The notes beneath the pieces were generated by a model that saw only the letters and a program-made list of their open reading frames with translations, made no database searches and was not told where the DNA came from. Positions 1 to 8,104 of a stretch of 64,000 nt of DNA are shown here, one piece after another. Position 1 is the first letter of the stretch, and every line of letters starts with the position of its first letter. This DNA comes from Pandoraea anhela (GTDB lineage: Bacteria > Pseudomonadota > Gammaproteobacteria > Burkholderiales > Burkholderiaceae). The translations under genes were made by a program, and so were the position numbers. Where the stretch lies: positions 285,966 to 349,965 of the forward strand of contig NZ_CABPSB010000004.1 of the NCBI RefSeq assembly GCF_902459655.1. Reading direction: 5' to 3'.

Positions 1-560
1 TCCGTCGCCAGACCCACCGCAATCCCGGAGGCGCCGTTGAGCAATACGAACGGCAGACGTGCCGGCAACAAACGCGGCTCCTGCGTCGAACCGTCGTAGT
101 TCGGCACGAAGTCGACCGTGCCCGCATCGATTTCATCGAGCAGCAGCTTCGCAATCGGCGTAAGGCGCGCTTCCGTATATCGCATGGCCGCCGCGCCGTC
201 GCCGTCGCGCGAACCGAAGTTGCCCTGACCGTCGATGAGCGGATAGCGCATCGAGAAGTCCTGCGCGAGACGCACCAACGCGTCATAAGCCGACTGGTCG
301 CCGTGCGGGTGGAATTTACCGAGCACGTCGCCGACCACGCGCGCCGACTTCACCGGCTTGGCGTCGGACGCGAGGCCCATTTCGTTCATCGCGAACAGAA
401 TACGGCGCTGCACCGGCTTCTGGCCGTCGCAGACGTCCGGCAGGGCGCGGCCCTTGACCACACTGATCGCGTAGTCCAAATAAGCGCGCTCGGCATACGC
501 GCCAAGCGTTAGCGTGTCGTCATCCGACGGTTGCGTAAAGAGATCTTCTACTTGTTCCAT
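1..560 (-). CDS. parC: DNA topoisomerase IV subunit A (partial, N-terminal 186 codons)
   Basis: This is the start of the cleavage and rejoining subunit of topoisomerase IV, which unlinks daughter chromosomes together with ParE. The ATG is at 558-560 and the frame runs off the left edge of the window without a stop. The visible part carries the GyrA/ParC winged-helix core: a [17 protein letters not shown] block at residues 37-53, the HPHGD helix at 84-88, and the catalytic tyrosine Y128 in [10 protein letters not shown]. At the quinolone-determining positions (E. coli ParC S80 and E84) this protein has Gln89 and Asp93. It lies downstream of parE on the same strand, with a DUF4399 gene and a transglycosylase between them. 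It is distinguished from GyrA by the lack of a Ser at the HPHGD+1 position and by the nearby parE. Confidence 0.95.
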   Translation of the reverse strand, partial: MEQVEDLFTQPSDDDTLTLGAYAERAYLDYAISVVKGRALPDVCDGQKPVQRRILFAMNEMGLASDAKPVKSARVVGDVLGKFHPHGDQSAYDALVRLAQDFSMRYPLIDGQGNFGSRDGDGAAAMRYTEARLTPIAKLLLDEIDAGTVDFVPNYDGSTQEPRLLPARLPFVLLNGASGIAVGLAT

Positions 561-764
561 AAAACCTGTGGGTTTGCTGCGAACGTTTGACGAGAGTTCG
601 GGTGGACGTTGACCGCGAGATCATACCAAGCTCGCCGGTACATTTCGGTAAAAACGCGTCTGAATGGCAAAGCGAGATGTGATTTTGGGATCGGCGGCAG
701 GCAAAACCGCCGGAATTCCGACCGTGTTTCGGAAGGTTCCGAGCGGTGGTATCACGCACTGCCG

Positions 765-792
765 CCCATCACCCCCTCACCCCCTCACCCCC
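765..792 (-). other. Potential G-quadruplex motif upstream of parC
   Basis: The plus strand has four C-runs (765-767, 772-776, 780-784, 788-792) separated by 3-4 bases. On the minus strand this reads as G5-TGA-G5-TGA-G5-TGAT-G3, which satisfies the usual G3+N1-7 rule. It lies in the 277-bp gap between the transglycosylase stop and the parC start, on the coding strand of parC. It would therefore be in the parC leader or in the intercistronic RNA. No other gene is seen in the gap. Confidence 0.55.
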
Positions 793-837
793 GTCACGCC
801 GTAACGGTGTCGCCGACCGACGATACCGAGGTCCGCT

Positions 838-1779
838 TCAGTCGGTGGCGGGAGGCGTCGACAACGCTGAGGGCGCCAGGTCACGTACCGACGCGTTCGG
901 CATGGTAGCAGGCACCACCGGCAGGCCCTCAGGGGCGCCCAGAATTACGTGGATGCGGCCGTCGCGGGAACCGTTCACGCGGGCATTACCGAGTTTCGCG
1001 TTGCCCGCTCGTACAAGGCGGTTCCCCGGCGTCGCGTCGCCCCCGTCGGGACTGAAACGCCGGTACAGCGCCAGGACTGCCGCAACGTAATCCCGCGTCT
1101 CGGCATAAGGGGGAATCTGGTCCGCATGTCGCGCCACGGCACCCTCACCCGCGTTGTACGAGGCCAGCACCAGTTCGAGACGGTCGGGATAGCGCGCTTG
1201 CAGGTCTCGCAAATAGCGTGCTCCTGTCAGCACATTGATTCGCGGATCAGTGAGCTTCTCTGCCACCGTGCGACGCGCGTCCGAGCGCAATCCGTAACGC
1301 TCGCCGGTCGCCGGCAACACCTGCATCAGACCGACGGCGCCTTTGGGCGACACTGCATCGCTGTCAAATCCCGACTCCGCCGCAATGACCGCCTTCAGCA
1401 AGGCCGCATCGACGTGAAATTTCTGTGCGGCCTGCGAAATCACGGGCGTCAGTTTTTTCAGATTGGGATGACGCGACAGGGCATCGTAAAGACGCGAGCG
1501 GTCGCTGCCGCTGACCGTGTCGCCTTGCGCTTGCGTACGCCAGTCGACACTGCCGTCGTGACCGACGACGAGCCGATAGCGCGCATCGAGTTTGCGCGCC
1601 GCGAGATGCGCCACACCGTTTTCGTCGACGTAACCGTAGAGTTCGGCGTGCGCGAGCGGCGTTGCGATAAGCAGCATGGCTGCCAACGCGGGACCTGCGA
1701 GTTGCCGCAGAGAGACTTTTTGGCGGCACGCACGCATGCGCGCCGCCATCGAAACTCGACTATTGCTGACCTTTGACAT
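838..1779 (-). CDS. Lytic transglycosylase (SLT family) with N-terminal DUF4124-like segment
   Basis: Predicted periplasmic murein-cleaving lytic transglycosylase of 313 aa. A hydrophobic signal segment spans about residues 27-46 (LAGPALAAMLLIATPLAHA). Next comes a short stretch resembling DUF4124 (ELYGYVDENGVAHLA), then an SLT/goose-lysozyme fold at about 110-240. The catalytic glutamate is E135 in AVIAAESGFD, followed by the family motifs SPKGAVGLMQVLP and ASYNAGEGAV. The ATG at 1779 overlaps the upstream DUF4399 gene by 20 bp. An in-frame ATG at 1749 would remove the overlap and still keep the signal peptide, so the start is uncertain. It sits inside a same-strand run from parE to parC and is probably cotranscribed with DUF4399. 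Confidence 0.85.
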   Translation of the reverse strand: MSKVSNSRVSMAARMRACRQKVSLRQLAGPALAAMLLIATPLAHAELYGYVDENGVAHLAARKLDARYRLVVGHDGSVDWRTQAQGDTVSGSDRSRLYDALSRHPNLKKLTPVISQAAQKFHVDAALLKAVIAAESGFDSDAVSPKGAVGLMQVLPATGERYGLRSDARRTVAEKLTDPRINVLTGARYLRDLQARYPDRLELVLASYNAGEGAVARHADQIPPYAETRDYVAAVLALYRRFSPDGGDATPGNRLVRAGNAKLGNARVNGSRDGRIHVILGAPEGLPVVPATMPNASVRDLAPSALSTPPATD

Positions 1780-2179
1780 GCACCTTGATCGTCTGGCTCA
1801 TGGCCGGACCGTACGACTGGTGCGCACCGTTGGCGAATTGCATCGTCAGCGTGTGATCGCCCGGCGTCAGATCGACGCTCGTCTCGGTCTGCCCTTTGCC
1901 GAAATGCAGGTGGGTCTCGTCGGTGGGAACGACCTGACCTGCCGGAACCGGATCGCCGTCGATGATGAGATGGTGATGGCCGGTTTCGGGCACCATTTCG
2001 CCCGCCGGTTTGATCGCCATGCCCGCGACGCCGAACTTGACCACCACCGGGTTCGAAACCGTCGCGCCATTGGCAGGCGAGACGAAGAAGACGCGCGGCT
2101 GGGCCGACTGTGCCAAGGCGGTAGCGCTTGCGCCAGCAAGCAGCATCGGCACGAAAATGCAACGCATAGAACGCAACAT
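1760..2179 (-). CDS. DUF4399 domain secreted protein
   Basis: Small exported protein of 139 aa. It has a Sec signal peptide (residues 1-24, ending ATALAQS) followed by a single DUF4399 domain. The diagnostic features are the FxxPxNGATVxxP start, the GHHHLIIDGDP histidine cluster around residues 67-77, and the THLHFGKGQTE and LTPGDHTLTMQF blocks. The family has no established biochemical role, and the conserved His-rich loop might bind a metal, which is inference. The gene lies between parE and the transglycosylase on the same strand and overlaps the latter slightly. It is assigned by motif pattern only. Confidence 0.8.
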   Translation of the reverse strand: MLRSMRCIFVPMLLAGASATALAQSAQPRVFFVSPANGATVSNPVVVKFGVAGMAIKPAGEMVPETGHHHLIIDGDPVPAGQVVPTDETHLHFGKGQTETSVDLTPGDHTLTMQFANGAHQSYGPAMSQTIKVHVKGQQ

Positions 2180-2296
2180 AACGCGACTCCCGGAGGGTGA
2201 AGGCTGGATTATCCCACTATGTGAGCACTCACGCTGGTTTGCTCGACGCGAGTGCGGCGAAAATGCTTTTTCCCACAGCCCCGATAAGCGCCAACA

Positions 2297-2311
2297 CCCC
2301 GCCGGGCGGGG
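2297..2311 (-). terminator. GC-rich hairpin after parE
   Basis: A perfect GC palindrome, CCCCGCC-G-GGCGGGG, sits 19 bp beyond the parE stop. On the minus strand it can be extended by GCGCC/GGCGC pairing outside the core. It lacks a clear U-run, so it may be a Rho-assisted terminator or an RNA-stability element rather than a classical intrinsic terminator. Confidence 0.35.
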
Positions 2312-2329
2312 CGCTGCGGCATTTTCCGC

Positions 2330-4309
2330 TCAGATGTCGGCTTCCACTTCATTGCCCTTGGCTTCGAGCCAGCTACGGCGCTGCGCCGCCTCGCCCTTGC
2401 CCATGAGCATGTTCATGCGGGTCACGGTCGCGTCGAAATCGAGGTGTCCCAATGCGACCGGGCTCAAACGACGCGTGTCGGGATTCATCGTCGTTTCCCA
2501 CAACTGCTCGGCGCTCATTTCGCCCAGCCCCTTGAAGCGGCTGATGGACCACGCGGATTCCCGTACGCCGTCCTTGCGCAGCTTGTCGAGAATCGCTTCG
2601 AGTTCGCCCTCGTCCAGCGCGTACAGCTTCTGCGCGGGCTTCTTGCCACGCGCCGGGGCATCGACACGATACAACGGCGGGCGCGCCACGAACACATGTC
2701 CCTTGGCGATCAGTTGCGGGAAATGGCGGAAGAACAATGTAAGGAGCAGCACCTGAATGTGCGAGCCGTCCACGTCGGCATCGGAGAGGATGCAGATCTT
2801 GCCGTAACGCAGATTCGACAAATCGGGGGTGTCGTTCGCGCCATGCGGATCCACACCGATCGCCACGGCGATATCGTGCACTTCGTTGTTCGCGAACAGA
2901 CGATCGCGTTCGGTCTCCCACGTGTTGAGGACCTTGCCGCGCAACGGCAGAATCGCCTGAAACTCCTTATCGCGCCCCATCTTCGCCGAACCGCCCGCTG
3001 AGTCGCCCTCGACCAGGAACAGTTCGTTGCGCGTGATGTCTTCCGTCTCGCAATCGGTCAGCTTGCCCGGCAGCACCGCCACGCCCGAGCTCTTTTTCTT
3101 CTCGATCTTCTGGCCGGCACGCGTGCGCGCCTGCGCCTGACGAATCACGAGTTCGGCCAGCTTCTTGCCATGCTCGACGTGATGATTGAGCCACAGTTCG
3201 AGCGCGGGGCGCGTGAACGACGACACGAGACGCACCGCGTCACGGCTGTTCAGACGCTCCTTGATCTGCCCCTGGAACTGCGGATCGAGCACCTTCGCCG
3301 ACAGGACGAACGACACGCGCGAGAATACATCTTCCGGCAACAGCTTCACGCCCTTGGGCTGAAGATTGTGCAACTCGATGAAGCCGCGCACCGCCTGGAA
3401 GAGCCCTTCGCGCAGCCCGGACTCGTGCGTGCCGCCGGCGGGCGTCGGAATCAGGTTGACATAGGATTCGCGCACTTGTGCGCCGTCTTCCGTCCATGCC
3501 ACCACCCATGCCGCGCCTTCGCCTTCGGCAAAGCTGTCTTCGCTGCCGTCCGCAAAACGTTCGCCTTCGAACAGCGGAATGAGCGGCTCGGCGCCGCCGA
3601 GCGACTCGACGAGGTAGCCACGCAGGCCATGCTCGTAGAACCACGTCTGCGCTTCGCCGTTCTTTTCCTGACGCAACGTCACACGCACGCCGGGCAGCAG
3701 CACGGCCTTCGAGCGCAGCAGACGTTGCAACTCACCCAGCGGTAGCGTCGGGCTGTCGAAATACTTCGCATCGGGCCACACGGTCACACGCGTGCCGCTC
3801 TTCTTTTCGCCGCGTTGCGCCGCGCGCGAGTGGAGCGCCACGTTGACGTTGCCGCCATCGGCGAATTCAAGCTCGGAGACCTGACCGTCGCGCCAGACCG
3901 TGACGGCCAACCGCGTCGCCAGCGCATTCGTCACCGACACCCCCACCCCGTGCAAGCCGCCCGAGAAGGTGTAAGCGCCGCCAGCAGCCTTGTCAAACTT
4001 GCCGCCCGCGTGCAGACGCGTGAACACGATTTCGACCACCGGCACGCCTTCTTCCGGGTGGATGCCGATAGGAATGCCGCGGCCGTCGTCCTCGACACTC
4101 ACCGAACCGTCCTTGTTCAGCGTGACGAGAATCTGCTTGCCGTAGCCGCCGAGCGCTTCGTCCGAAGCGTTGTCGATGACTTCCTGAATGATGTGCAGCG
4201 GATTTTCGGTGCGGGTGTACATGCCCGGGCGTTGCTTGACCGGCTCAAGGCCCTTCAGGACCTTGATGGACGCTTCGCTGTACTGGGCAGGCGTATTTTT
4301 TTTCGACAT
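2330..4309 (-). CDS. parE: DNA topoisomerase IV subunit B
   Basis: ATPase subunit of topoisomerase IV, 659 aa, full length for the family. The GHKL ATP-binding fold is at the N-terminus: the presumed general base E43 and Mg-binding N47 lie in IQEVIDNASDEA, followed by DDGRGIP at 74-80 and GGLHGVG at 117-123. The transducer domain follows to about residue 390. The TOPRIM metal-binding motifs are EGDSAGGSA (434-442) and DADVDGSH (510-517). The short C-terminus lacks the GyrB insert, which supports ParE rather than GyrB, as does the parC gene downstream. The start is ATG at 4309. Just upstream is an inverted pair of DnaA-box-like sequences, described separately. Confidence 0.96.
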   Translation of the reverse strand: MSKKNTPAQYSEASIKVLKGLEPVKQRPGMYTRTENPLHIIQEVIDNASDEALGGYGKQILVTLNKDGSVSVEDDGRGIPIGIHPEEGVPVVEIVFTRLHAGGKFDKAAGGAYTFSGGLHGVGVSVTNALATRLAVTVWRDGQVSELEFADGGNVNVALHSRAAQRGEKKSGTRVTVWPDAKYFDSPTLPLGELQRLLRSKAVLLPGVRVTLRQEKNGEAQTWFYEHGLRGYLVESLGGAEPLIPLFEGERFADGSEDSFAEGEGAAWVVAWTEDGAQVRESYVNLIPTPAGGTHESGLREGLFQAVRGFIELHNLQPKGVKLLPEDVFSRVSFVLSAKVLDPQFQGQIKERLNSRDAVRLVSSFTRPALELWLNHHVEHGKKLAELVIRQAQARTRAGQKIEKKKSSGVAVLPGKLTDCETEDITRNELFLVEGDSAGGSAKMGRDKEFQAILPLRGKVLNTWETERDRLFANNEVHDIAVAIGVDPHGANDTPDLSNLRYGKICILSDADVDGSHIQVLLLTLFFRHFPQLIAKGHVFVARPPLYRVDAPARGKKPAQKLYALDEGELEAILDKLRKDGVRESAWSISRFKGLGEMSAEQLWETTMNPDTRRLSPVALGHLDFDATVTRMNMLMGKGEAAQRRSWLEAKGNEVEADI

Positions 4310-4343
4310 AGCGTGACTGAATTGGGGTTCGATGCCCGGCGAT

Positions 4344-4367
4344 TATCCACATTTCCTGTGGACAACC
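4344..4367. promoter_or_regulatory. Inverted DnaA-box-like pair in front of parE
   Basis: TTATCCACA at 4344-4352 is an exact match to the DnaA-box consensus. TGTGGACAA at 4359-4367 is its inverted partner with one mismatch (TTGTCCACA on the other strand). The two are six bases apart and lie 35-58 bp upstream of the parE ATG. Function is inferred from the consensus only. Confidence 0.5.
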
Positions 4368-4575
4368 ACGGGGAAAACCCATTAACACATGGCAAAAGTG
4401 ACGCCGGATCAACGACTTGTGTTGCGGCGCCCACATAATGGGCACTCGGGGTTCGCGCAATGTCGGCCGACGGTTCGGCAAACACGACACCCCGGATGAA
4501 TCGCGGCCTATTGTACTGTCACTCGCGGCGCGCTCGAATGACATCGCCAACCGCCTCATGGCATCCAACGAAACG

Positions 4576-4593
4576 CGGCCGGAAAACCGGCCG
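4576..4593 (-). terminator. Hairpin downstream of the ABC-F gene
   Basis: A perfect 7-bp stem, CGGCCGG-AAAA-CCGGCCG, lies 38 bp past the stop of the Uup gene. In the minus-strand transcript it has a UUUU loop and is followed by only a short U-rich stretch (CGUUUCG). This makes it a weak intrinsic terminator candidate. The rest of the 4310-4631 gap holds the parE upstream region and no recognisable gene. Confidence 0.4.
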
Positions 4594-4631
4594 TCATTCC
4601 CGATGCCCGCGATGCGGCGGCTCGCGCGAAC

Positions 4632-6563
4632 TTACGCGCTCTCGCCGCGTTGCTTGGCTTCGAGCACTTCCCAGCGTTCGAGCGCTTCGAGCAATTCCAG
4701 TTCAATCGCTTCGAAACGTTCGGACAACGCCGCCCCTGCTGCCGGATCTTTCACAAAGATCGAACCGTCTTCGATCTTTGCCGCGGCGTCCTTCTGCTCG
4801 TTTTCCAGCGACGCGATGCGCTCTGGCAGTCCGTCGAGTTCGCGTTGCTCCTTGTAGCTGAGCTTAACTGTCCGGTTCGTGCCGCGCTTGGGCGCCCCTG
4901 CGGCTTCCTTCGGCGCATCGTCCACCGGCGCACGCTGCGCGGCGAGCGCCGCAGAACGCTCGCTCTGAACCTGCCAATCGGTAAAGCCACCCACGTATTC
5001 ACGCCAGTTGCCATGGCCCTCGGCGGCAATGACCGACGTCACCACATTGTCGAGGAACGTGCGGTCGTGGCTCACGAGGAACACGGTGCCGCTGTATTCC
5101 TCCAGCAGTTCTTCGAGCAGTTCGAGCGTCGGGATATCGAGGTCGTTGGTCGGTTCGTCTAGCACCAGCACATTCGCCGGACGCGCGAACAACCGGGCGA
5201 GCAACAGACGATTGCGCTCGCCGCCGGAGAGCGACTTCACCGGGGAGCGCGCACGCTCCGGGGAGAAAAGGAAGTCGCCGAGATAGCTCATGACGTGCTT
5301 GCGCGTGCCGTTGATCTCGATCCAGTCGCTGCCGGGGCTGATGGTGTCGAGCAGATTACGCTCCGGGTCGAGTTGGGCGCGCATCTGATCGAAATACGCC
5401 ACCTGAAGATTCGTGCCGACGCGGATCTGCCCGCTGTCCGGCGTGATCTCGCCGAGGATGAGCTTGAGCATCGTCGTCTTGCCCACCCCGTTGGGGCCGA
5501 CCAGGCCAACCTTGTCGCCCCGCATGAGCGTGGCCGAAAAGTCCCGAACGATAACGCGTCCACCGTAGGACTTCGTCACGTTGGTGAGTTCCGCCACGAT
5601 CTTGCCGGACTTCTCCGCCTGCGCCACGTCCATGCGCACGTTGCCCTGCTGCTCACGGCGTTCGGCGCGCTCGGTACGCATCGTTTTCAGGCGCTCGATA
5701 CGCGACACGCTACGCGTGCGTCGCGCCTCGACGCCTTTGCGAATCCACACCTCCTCCTGCGCAAGCAGTTTGTCGAACTTCGCGTTCTCCACCCGCTCGA
5801 TTTCCAACTGCTCAGCTTTACGTTCCTGGTACTGCGTGAAATTGCCGGGGTACGAGAGCAGACGTCCCCGGTCGAGTTCGACGATGCGTGTAGCGACGCG
5901 ATCGAGGAAGCTCCGGTCGTGGGTAATGAACAGCAGCGCGCCGCGATAGTTGACGAGCAACTCTTCAAGCCAGCGAATCGCGTCGAAATCGAGATGGTTC
6001 GTCGGCTCGTCGAGGAGCAGCACGTCGGGCTTGGCGACCCAGGCCTGCGCGAGCGAGACGCGCTTTTGCATCCCACCGGACAGCGCGCCCACGCGGGCAT
6101 GCCCGTCGAGTCCGAGTTGCGCAATCGTCGTCTCCACGCGTGTCTTGAGTTGCCAGGCGTCGGCCGCATCGAGCGACGACTGCAAGGTGTTCAGACGGGC
6201 GAGCAAGGCATCGTGCTCCGCCCCTTCCGGTGCGACTGCCAGCGCCTCGGCCGTGCGGTCGTATTCCGAGAGCAGTACGTGCGACTCCCCAAGACCGAGC
6301 GCGACGGCGTCGAACACGGACTGCTCGGGATCGAACTCCGGCTCCTGCTGAACATAGACGGTATGCAACCCGGCCTGACGCGCCACCAGACCGTCGTCGG
6401 GCGATGTAAGGCCGGCAACGATCTTGAGCAGCGACGACTTACCGGCGCCATTGCGGCCGATGAGCCCGACGCGCTCACCGGCTTCGAGCGAAAAATCGGC
6501 ATTGTCGAGCAATGCCAGGTGACCGAACGCCAGTTGGGCGCCGGTGATGGAGTACAAGGCCAT
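4632..6563 (-). CDS. uup: ABC-F family ATPase, Uup type
   Basis: Soluble ABC-F protein of 643 aa with two ATPase modules and no membrane segments. These proteins act on the ribosome, and Uup is also linked to DNA branched-intermediate tolerance in E. coli. Module 1 has Walker A GRNGAGKS (36-43), signature LSGGMQ (161-166) and Walker B LLLDEPTNHLD (182-192). The interdomain linker spans about 240-320 and is Arg/Glu-rich. Module 2 has Walker A GPNGVGKT (356-363), signature LSGGER and LVLDEPTNDLD. A C-terminal coiled coil after about residue 560 (SYKEQRELDGLPERIASLE) is the Uup hallmark. The frame is open upstream to 6845, but the conserved N-terminus MALYSITGAQLAFG fixes the start at the ATG at 6563. 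Confidence 0.92.
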   Translation of the reverse strand: MALYSITGAQLAFGHLALLDNADFSLEAGERVGLIGRNGAGKSSLLKIVAGLTSPDDGLVARQAGLHTVYVQQEPEFDPEQSVFDAVALGLGESHVLLSEYDRTAEALAVAPEGAEHDALLARLNTLQSSLDAADAWQLKTRVETTIAQLGLDGHARVGALSGGMQKRVSLAQAWVAKPDVLLLDEPTNHLDFDAIRWLEELLVNYRGALLFITHDRSFLDRVATRIVELDRGRLLSYPGNFTQYQERKAEQLEIERVENAKFDKLLAQEEVWIRKGVEARRTRSVSRIERLKTMRTERAERREQQGNVRMDVAQAEKSGKIVAELTNVTKSYGGRVIVRDFSATLMRGDKVGLVGPNGVGKTTMLKLILGEITPDSGQIRVGTNLQVAYFDQMRAQLDPERNLLDTISPGSDWIEINGTRKHVMSYLGDFLFSPERARSPVKSLSGGERNRLLLARLFARPANVLVLDEPTNDLDIPTLELLEELLEEYSGTVFLVSHDRTFLDNVVTSVIAAEGHGNWREYVGGFTDWQVQSERSAALAAQRAPVDDAPKEAAGAPKRGTNRTVKLSYKEQRELDGLPERIASLENEQKDAAAKIEDGSIFVKDPAAGAALSERFEAIELELLEALERWEVLEAKQRGESA

Positions 6564-6697
6564 GTGTCGGGAAAGTCTCTGGAACGCGTGAACCGCGATG
6601 GGAGATATTGTAGTGCCGGGCGCGATGCCCCGGCCGATAAAGCGTGATGCGCCACGAACCTGCGTTCGATGGCCGCAGCGGCGCACCCGCTGTCGGA

Positions 6698-7153
6698 TCA
6701 CGCCTGCCGGGCCACCGGGCGCACCATCTCGATATGCAAGATGCCATCCTCGTCGTACGGCTCGCTCGCTTTGACGAAACCGAACGCACCGTAGAATGCC
6801 TCCAGATGCGCTTGCGCGCCGATGCGCAAGGCCGCCGTTGGCCACTGCGCATCGGCAATCGCAACGGCCCGCGCGAGCAACTCGCGTCCGAGCCCCGTGC
6901 CGCGATGGGACGACGCCGTGATCACGCGTCCGATCGACGCTTCCTCATAGGCCAATCCCGGCGGCAAGAGGCGCAGATAGGCAGCGATCTGCTGTGCGTC
7001 CTGTGCAACAAGGTGAAGGCTGCGCGGATCGCGTCCGTCGATGTCCTGATACGGGCATTGCTGCTCGACCACGAAGACGGCGTTGCGTGCGGCCAGAATG
7101 CGATAAAGCAGCGCGCTGCCCAACTCGTCGAACGACTTGCACATCCATTCCAT
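6698..7153 (-). CDS. ElaA-like GNAT N-acetyltransferase
   Basis: Predicted acetyl-CoA-dependent N-acetyltransferase of 151 aa. It matches the ElaA group: an early VFVVEQQCPYQDIDG block, then the GNAT core IGRVITASSHRGTGLGRELLARA with the R/Q-x-x-G-x-G/A acetyl-CoA loop (HRGTGLG), and a C-terminal AQAHLEAFYGAFGF helix typical of ElaA. The frame is open upstream to 7231. The ATG at 7153 matches the family N-terminus and has a GGAG ribosome site 8 bases upstream, so it was chosen. The substrate is unknown. Its neighbours are unrelated housekeeping genes. Confidence 0.85.
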   Translation of the reverse strand: MEWMCKSFDELGSALLYRILAARNAVFVVEQQCPYQDIDGRDPRSLHLVAQDAQQIAAYLRLLPPGLAYEEASIGRVITASSHRGTGLGRELLARAVAIADAQWPTAALRIGAQAHLEAFYGAFGFVKASEPYDEDGILHIEMVRPVARQA

Positions 7154-7326
7154 TACCGACGCTCCAGCCTTTGCATTGAGAAAGGCGGGACTATAGCACC
7201 GTCGCAAAGCGACGATGCCAAGATCGCGCACATCGGATGGATGGGGGGAGAAAACGGGAAAGCGCGGCGAAACGGCTGGGAAAGCGCCGGGAAGCCGACG
7301 GAAAAGCCCGAGGAACGGCGTCTGAC

Positions 7327-7560
7327 TTACTGGTAGTAGACGATGCCTTGCTCGATGTCGGCACGGGCGTTGCGCTCGGCGTCGGCGAGGGCGTTTCCTT
7401 GCGTGGCGAAGCCGTAGGCCGTTTGCACCTGATAGGCGCCCACTTTTTCCAGGCCCTGCTGCGTCGGACGGTGAATCTCATAGAACGCGTCCCAACGGGC
7501 GTTGTCTCGCTCGATAGCGTGGACGCTGTACTGGAATTCCTGATATTGCGTTGTTTTCAT
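7327..7560 (-). CDS. Small conserved-looking protein of unknown function (77 aa)
   Basis: I do not recognise this protein. It is 77 aa, soluble, rich in Gln, Tyr and Ala, with no signal peptide or membrane segment. The sequence reads like a single compact domain (YQEFQYSVHAIERDN at the start, NARADIEQGIVYY at the end). The ATG at 7560 has a good AAGGA ribosome site, and the region upstream is AT-richer than its surroundings and carries two perfect dyads, so a real, regulated gene is likely. It is monocistronic, facing the ElaA gene on the same strand with about 170 bp between them. Confidence 0.65.
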   Translation of the reverse strand: MKTTQYQEFQYSVHAIERDNARWDAFYEIHRPTQQGLEKVGAYQVQTAYGFATQGNALADAERNARADIEQGIVYYQ

Positions 7561-8104
7561 TTTGTATCCTTCTTTACTGCAAAAAATTTGACTAATAACT
7601 ATCCCTCTCGAATCGGCTTACGGTGTTGAGAGTGCAAATTTGCACAAATGTTTCCGTGAAGTGCACGCAGCGTAGCTGTCAAATATGACAGTCGCACGAC
7701 AAAAAGGTGACTGACATACGACAACGAACGCGACGGAACGTTGCACACGGCGCAAGACCGTATGCGCACCGACGACGCGCAAAACCACGCGCCATTCGAG
7801 CGTTCTTTACGACTTCCTGTTTCGGGGAACGATGGTCGACCGTCTTTTCGTAACGGCGACTCGAACGTCTAAGCGTTCAGAGTGACATGCGTCGACACCT
7901 ATCGTGCGACACATCTGTAGTGATTTTCGTGCCACACGCTGGCCGACACCGGGCGGATTCGGCATCCGCCGGGCATTTTATGCCACGTGGACTGCGTCTA
8001 ACGCACCCGAAGTTGACGGGCGGATGAATGCAGTTGACGAATCATATCAGAAAAATGTCGGGGCTGCACCAAAGTGCGTCGCCCCGTCATGGGCCGGCCC
8101 GCGA
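7561..8104. other. 544-bp non-coding interval
   Basis: No supportable gene is seen here. The part nearest 7561-7700 is AT-rich and holds the two dyads listed separately. It probably acts as the control region of the 77-aa gene. The part from 7700 to 8104 has no recognisable motif. Short open frames here lack ribosome sites and family resemblance. Confidence 0.5.
7632..7691. promoter_or_regulatory. Two perfect dyads upstream of the 77-aa gene
   Basis: GTGCAAATTTGCAC (7632-7645) is a perfect 14-bp palindrome. CTGTCA-AATA-TGACAG (7676-7691) is a perfect 6-bp inverted repeat with a 4-base spacer. They lie 72-85 and 116-131 bp upstream of the 7560 ATG. The second site also fits CTGT-N8-ACAG formally, but it lacks the adjoining -10 element found at the two convincing LexA boxes in this window, so another regulator is as likely. 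Confidence 0.5.

Noticed and set aside
7676-7691. Calling the CTGT-N8-ACAG site at 7676 a LexA box
   Set aside because: It fits the minimal pattern, but it is itself a perfect TGTCA...TGACA dyad, lies far from the nearest start, and lacks the adjoining -10 element seen at the dinB and radical SAM boxes. It is kept only as an unassigned dyad.
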